Assembly: GCA_029263635.1 (NCBI GenBank)
Contig: JAJUFY010000105.1
Location: forward strand, 1 to 7,410
From: Ectothiorhodospiraceae bacterium
GTDB taxonomy: Bacteria > Pseudomonadota > Gammaproteobacteria > Nitrococcales > AK92
Length of the DNA: 7,410 nt
Direction: 5' to 3'
Shown here: positions 5,697 through 7,410 of the stretch, piece by piece
How the letters are laid out: the number at the start of each line of letters is the position of its first letter
Numbering within the stretch: the first letter of the stretch is position 1
Translations under genes and position numbers: made by a program
The notes under the pieces: model-generated
Databases searched by the model: none
What the model was told of the DNA's origin: nothing
What the model saw: the letters and a program-made list of their open reading frames with translations, nothing else

Positions 5697-6056
5697 TCAG
5701 AGCCTTACCGCCTCGATGAATCCGCCCCAGAACATGCGCTTGCCGTCGAACGGCGCTTCGCCGGATTTCATCATCTCGGCCAGCCGGGCATCGTTCATGA
5801 CCGCCGCGTTGACCCGGTCGCGATCCTCCCGCGAGCGGTAGCGTATCCACGAGAACACCACGACCTCGCCCTGCTGCAGCTTGACGCTCTGCGGGAACGA
5901 TGTGTGCTCGCCCTCCTGCACATCGTCGGCCACGCATTCCACGTATTCGAGCGCCCCGTGCTCCTTCCAGATCTCGCCGGCCTGGCGCGCCAGGCGCAGA
6001 TAATCCTTCAGCCTCTCGACCGGCACCGGTAACACGAAGCCATCGACGTAACTCAT
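5697..6056 (-). CDS. DUF1428 (YbaA-like) family protein
   Basis: A 119-residue soluble protein starting SYVDGFVLPVP and ending KRMFWGGFIEAVRL. Both ends are hallmarks of DUF1428 (PF07237), to which E. coli YbaA belongs; the fold is a ferredoxin-like alpha/beta barrel dimer related to the dimeric alpha-beta barrels. Other conserved-looking parts are EYVECVADDV (about 41-50) and VVFSWIRYRSREDRDRVN (about 69-86). No catalytic residue set is established for the family and its function is unknown. The ATG at 6056 has GGAGG 5 bases upstream and gives the typical N-terminus; an in-frame ATG 12 bp earlier (6068) is possible. The gene appears to be a single unit, with the peroxidase hairpin upstream and its own terminator at 5582-5614 downstream. 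No signal peptide is present, so it should be cytoplasmic. Confidence 0.9.
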   Translation of the reverse strand: MSYVDGFVLPVPVERLKDYLRLARQAGEIWKEHGALEYVECVADDVQEGEHTSFPQSVKLQQGEVVVFSWIRYRSREDRDRVNAAVMNDARLAEMMKSGEAPFDGKRMFWGGFIEAVRL

Positions 6057-6195
6057 GGCTGCCTCCATCTCCCTTCACCCGTTGGATTGCATACCCAAGC
6101 CGCGTTGCGGCGGGTTTATCCCTTGGTCGAACGGACCGGGGCGATTTCGACAGGCCGCTGCCGTCATGCGGGCGGATCGGGCAGGCTGCTGCGCA

Positions 6196-6224
6196 GCGGG
6201 CGCTGGCCTGACGCCAGCGCCCGC
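6196..6224 (-). terminator. Perfect 12-bp stem-loop at the stop codon of the peroxidase gene
   Basis: GCGGGCGCTGGC (6196-6207) and GCCAGCGCCCGC (6213-6224) pair perfectly over 12 bp with a 5-base loop. The first base of the stem on the minus strand is the G of the TAG stop codon (6226-6224). No T run follows (TGCGCAGCAG), so it is not a textbook intrinsic terminator; it may terminate poorly, protect the 3' end of the mRNA, or block readthrough. Confidence 0.5.
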
Positions 6225-7369
6225 TAATTGGCCGGCGGAGCGTTGAGCTGGGCCTGGTCGACGGGCGCGGCTGACGCAGCCGGCACGGGTGCTGCGACGA
6301 CCGGCAGCGGCGTCTTGTCCGTGCGCGGCGGCAGCTGGGGAATCTCGATCACCGGCTTCTCGCCGTTGAGCGTCCACAGGAAGGCGACGATGTCCTCGAT
6401 CTCCTGCTCGTTCAGCTCCCGGCCAAGCTGGGCTACCCCCATGATGCCCACCGCCTGGCCAAGATCCCAGACCTTGCCGGAGTGGAAATAGGGCGGCGTC
6501 AGGGCGACGTTGCGCAGCGGCACCGCCCGGAATACATACTCGTCGGTGACCGTATTGGTGACTGCGAACCGCCCCTTGTCGTTGCGCGGCAGGATATCCG
6601 AGCCCGGGCGCTCCACCACGCCGAACGGGAAATACTGCTGGCCACCCAGGTTGATGCCGCCGTGGCAGGCTGCGCAACCGGAATTCATGAAGGTCTGCAG
6701 GCCGCGCTTCTGCTGTTCGTTCAGCGCCTTCGCATCGCCGGCCAGGTAGCGGTCGAACAGCGAGTTGGGGGTCAGCAGGGTGGCTTCGAACGCTTCGATG
6801 GCTCGCGTGACGTTGTCAAAGCTCACCGGGTTCTTGTCGTCCGGGAAAGCGTACTTGAAGCGTTCCACATACTCAGGCATCGACTGCAGCGTTTCGATGA
6901 CCCGGTCGGGATGGTTGTTCATTTCGACGCTGGCCTGGATCGGTCCCTTCGCCTGTTCCTTCAGGTCCTCGGCCCGGCCATCCCAGAACTGGGCGGCATT
7001 GAAGACGGCGTTGAACACGGTGGGCGAATTGCGCGGGCCGGCCTGCCAGCCGTGGCCGATGGAGGTTTCCTGGTTGTCGTCGCCGCCCATGGCCAGGTTG
7101 TGGCAGCTGTTACAGGAAAGGATCTGGCTGGAGGACAGCCGCGGCTCGAACCAGAGCATGCGGCCGAGCTCGATCTTCTCCGGCGTCAGCGGGTTGCCCT
7201 CCAGCTCGGGCGGCTCGGTCGGGATGGGCGCGAAGATGCCCTGCGCCTGCTTCATCAATGCGGCATCGTCGATCGCCTGCTCCTTCTGGGCGTGCGCGGC
7301 GGCAACGGACAGTACCAGGCCGGCGGCCAAGCCGAGCCGACCGATCTTGCTTGGATTTCGGTTTTTCAT
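6224..7369 (-). CDS. Periplasmic di-haem cytochrome c peroxidase (bacterial CCP/MauG family)
   Basis: A 381-residue exported protein. Signal peptide: basic start (KNRNPSKIGR), hydrophobic core to about residue 24 and a likely cut after AHA (27). The first haem site is C86-NSC-H90 and the second C232-AAC-H236, the two c-type haems of this family. SIGHGWQ (H106 is a likely distal ligand of the peroxidatic haem in the resting state), PRNSPTVFNAVFN and FWDGRAEDL are conserved core motifs. IMGVAQLG supplies the likely methionine ligand (M310) of the electron-transferring haem, which favours a true peroxidase over MauG, where that position is tyrosine. It reduces H2O2 to water with electrons from cytochrome c in the periplasm. 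After the usual end (FLWTLNGE, about 330-337) comes a tail of some 44 residues rich in Pro and Ala. ATG 7369 is chosen for the signal peptide; a GTG at 7378 is possible and neither has a strong ribosome binding site. Only 41 bp upstream are visible. Confidence 0.95.
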   Translation of the reverse strand: MKNRNPSKIGRLGLAAGLVLSVAAAHAQKEQAIDDAALMKQAQGIFAPIPTEPPELEGNPLTPEKIELGRMLWFEPRLSSSQILSCNSCHNLAMGGDDNQETSIGHGWQAGPRNSPTVFNAVFNAAQFWDGRAEDLKEQAKGPIQASVEMNNHPDRVIETLQSMPEYVERFKYAFPDDKNPVSFDNVTRAIEAFEATLLTPNSLFDRYLAGDAKALNEQQKRGLQTFMNSGCAACHGGINLGGQQYFPFGVVERPGSDILPRNDKGRFAVTNTVTDEYVFRAVPLRNVALTPPYFHSGKVWDLGQAVGIMGVAQLGRELNEQEIEDIVAFLWTLNGEKPVIEIPQLPPRTDKTPLPVVAAPVPAASAAPVDQAQLNAPPAN

Positions 7370-7410
7370 GGCACTCACGGCTGCAGGATGTTGATCTTCG
7401 CTGACGTGAT

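Noticed and set aside
7391..7410. TTGAT half-site upstream of the peroxidase resembling an FNR/Anr box
   Set aside because: The partner half (ATCAA after 4 bases) is absent; FNR/Anr control of peroxidases is known elsewhere but not supported here.
1..7410. tRNA, rRNA, CRISPR arrays, insertion sequences and riboswitches
   Set aside because: None was recognised; coding density is continuous and gaps are short, with only the repeats listed above.

Overview
The window is a GC-rich stretch of chromosome, densely packed with short gaps. The gene families and codon bias suggest a Gram-negative proteobacterium of the gamma or beta class; I cannot name the genus. There is no mobile element, tRNA, rRNA, CRISPR array or phage module in it.

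Layout from left to right. (1) 1-124, minus: the first 41 codons of an EAL-domain (c-di-GMP phosphodiesterase type) protein running off the left edge. (2) 197-1851, minus: a two-gene operon with a family-4 glycosyltransferase followed, with a 4-bp ATGA overlap, by a PAP2 lipid phosphatase. (3) 1852-2011: a divergent control region. (4) 2012-4009, plus: a full-length methyl-accepting chemotaxis protein with a TTG start. (5) 4098-4454, plus: a small four-helix membrane protein of the Phage_holin_4_2/YvlD type. (6) 4518-5447, minus: an AEC-family transporter, convergent with the previous gene. (7) 5697-6056, minus: a DUF1428 (YbaA-like) protein with a clear intrinsic terminator. (8) 6224-7369, minus: a periplasmic di-haem cytochrome c peroxidase with an unusual Pro/Ala tail; its stop codon lies on the edge of a perfect 12-bp stem.

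The most interesting reading is that the left third is a phosphate-starvation (Pho) locus. The divergent region carries Pho-box-like direct repeats with the canonical 11-bp period on both strands. On the plus strand, GTTTCAT and CTGTCAT stand exactly 10 bp before a possible -10 of the chemoreceptor gene. On the minus strand there is a run of four units exactly 10 bp before a poor -10 of the glycosyltransferase operon. A third pair, CTGTCAT and ATGGCAT, precedes the EAL gene, although its spacing to that gene is less good. The three transcripts match known low-phosphate responses in other proteobacteria: replacement of phospholipids by glycolipids (phosphatase plus glycosyltransferase), Pho-controlled phosphate chemotaxis (CtpL of Pseudomonas aeruginosa) and a PhoB-controlled EAL phosphodiesterase that disperses biofilm (RapA of Pseudomonas fluorescens). 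The repeats are read directly from the sequence; the regulon and the functions are inference.

The right half (membrane protein, AEC transporter, DUF1428, peroxidase) looks like ordinary single-gene units with no obvious shared task.
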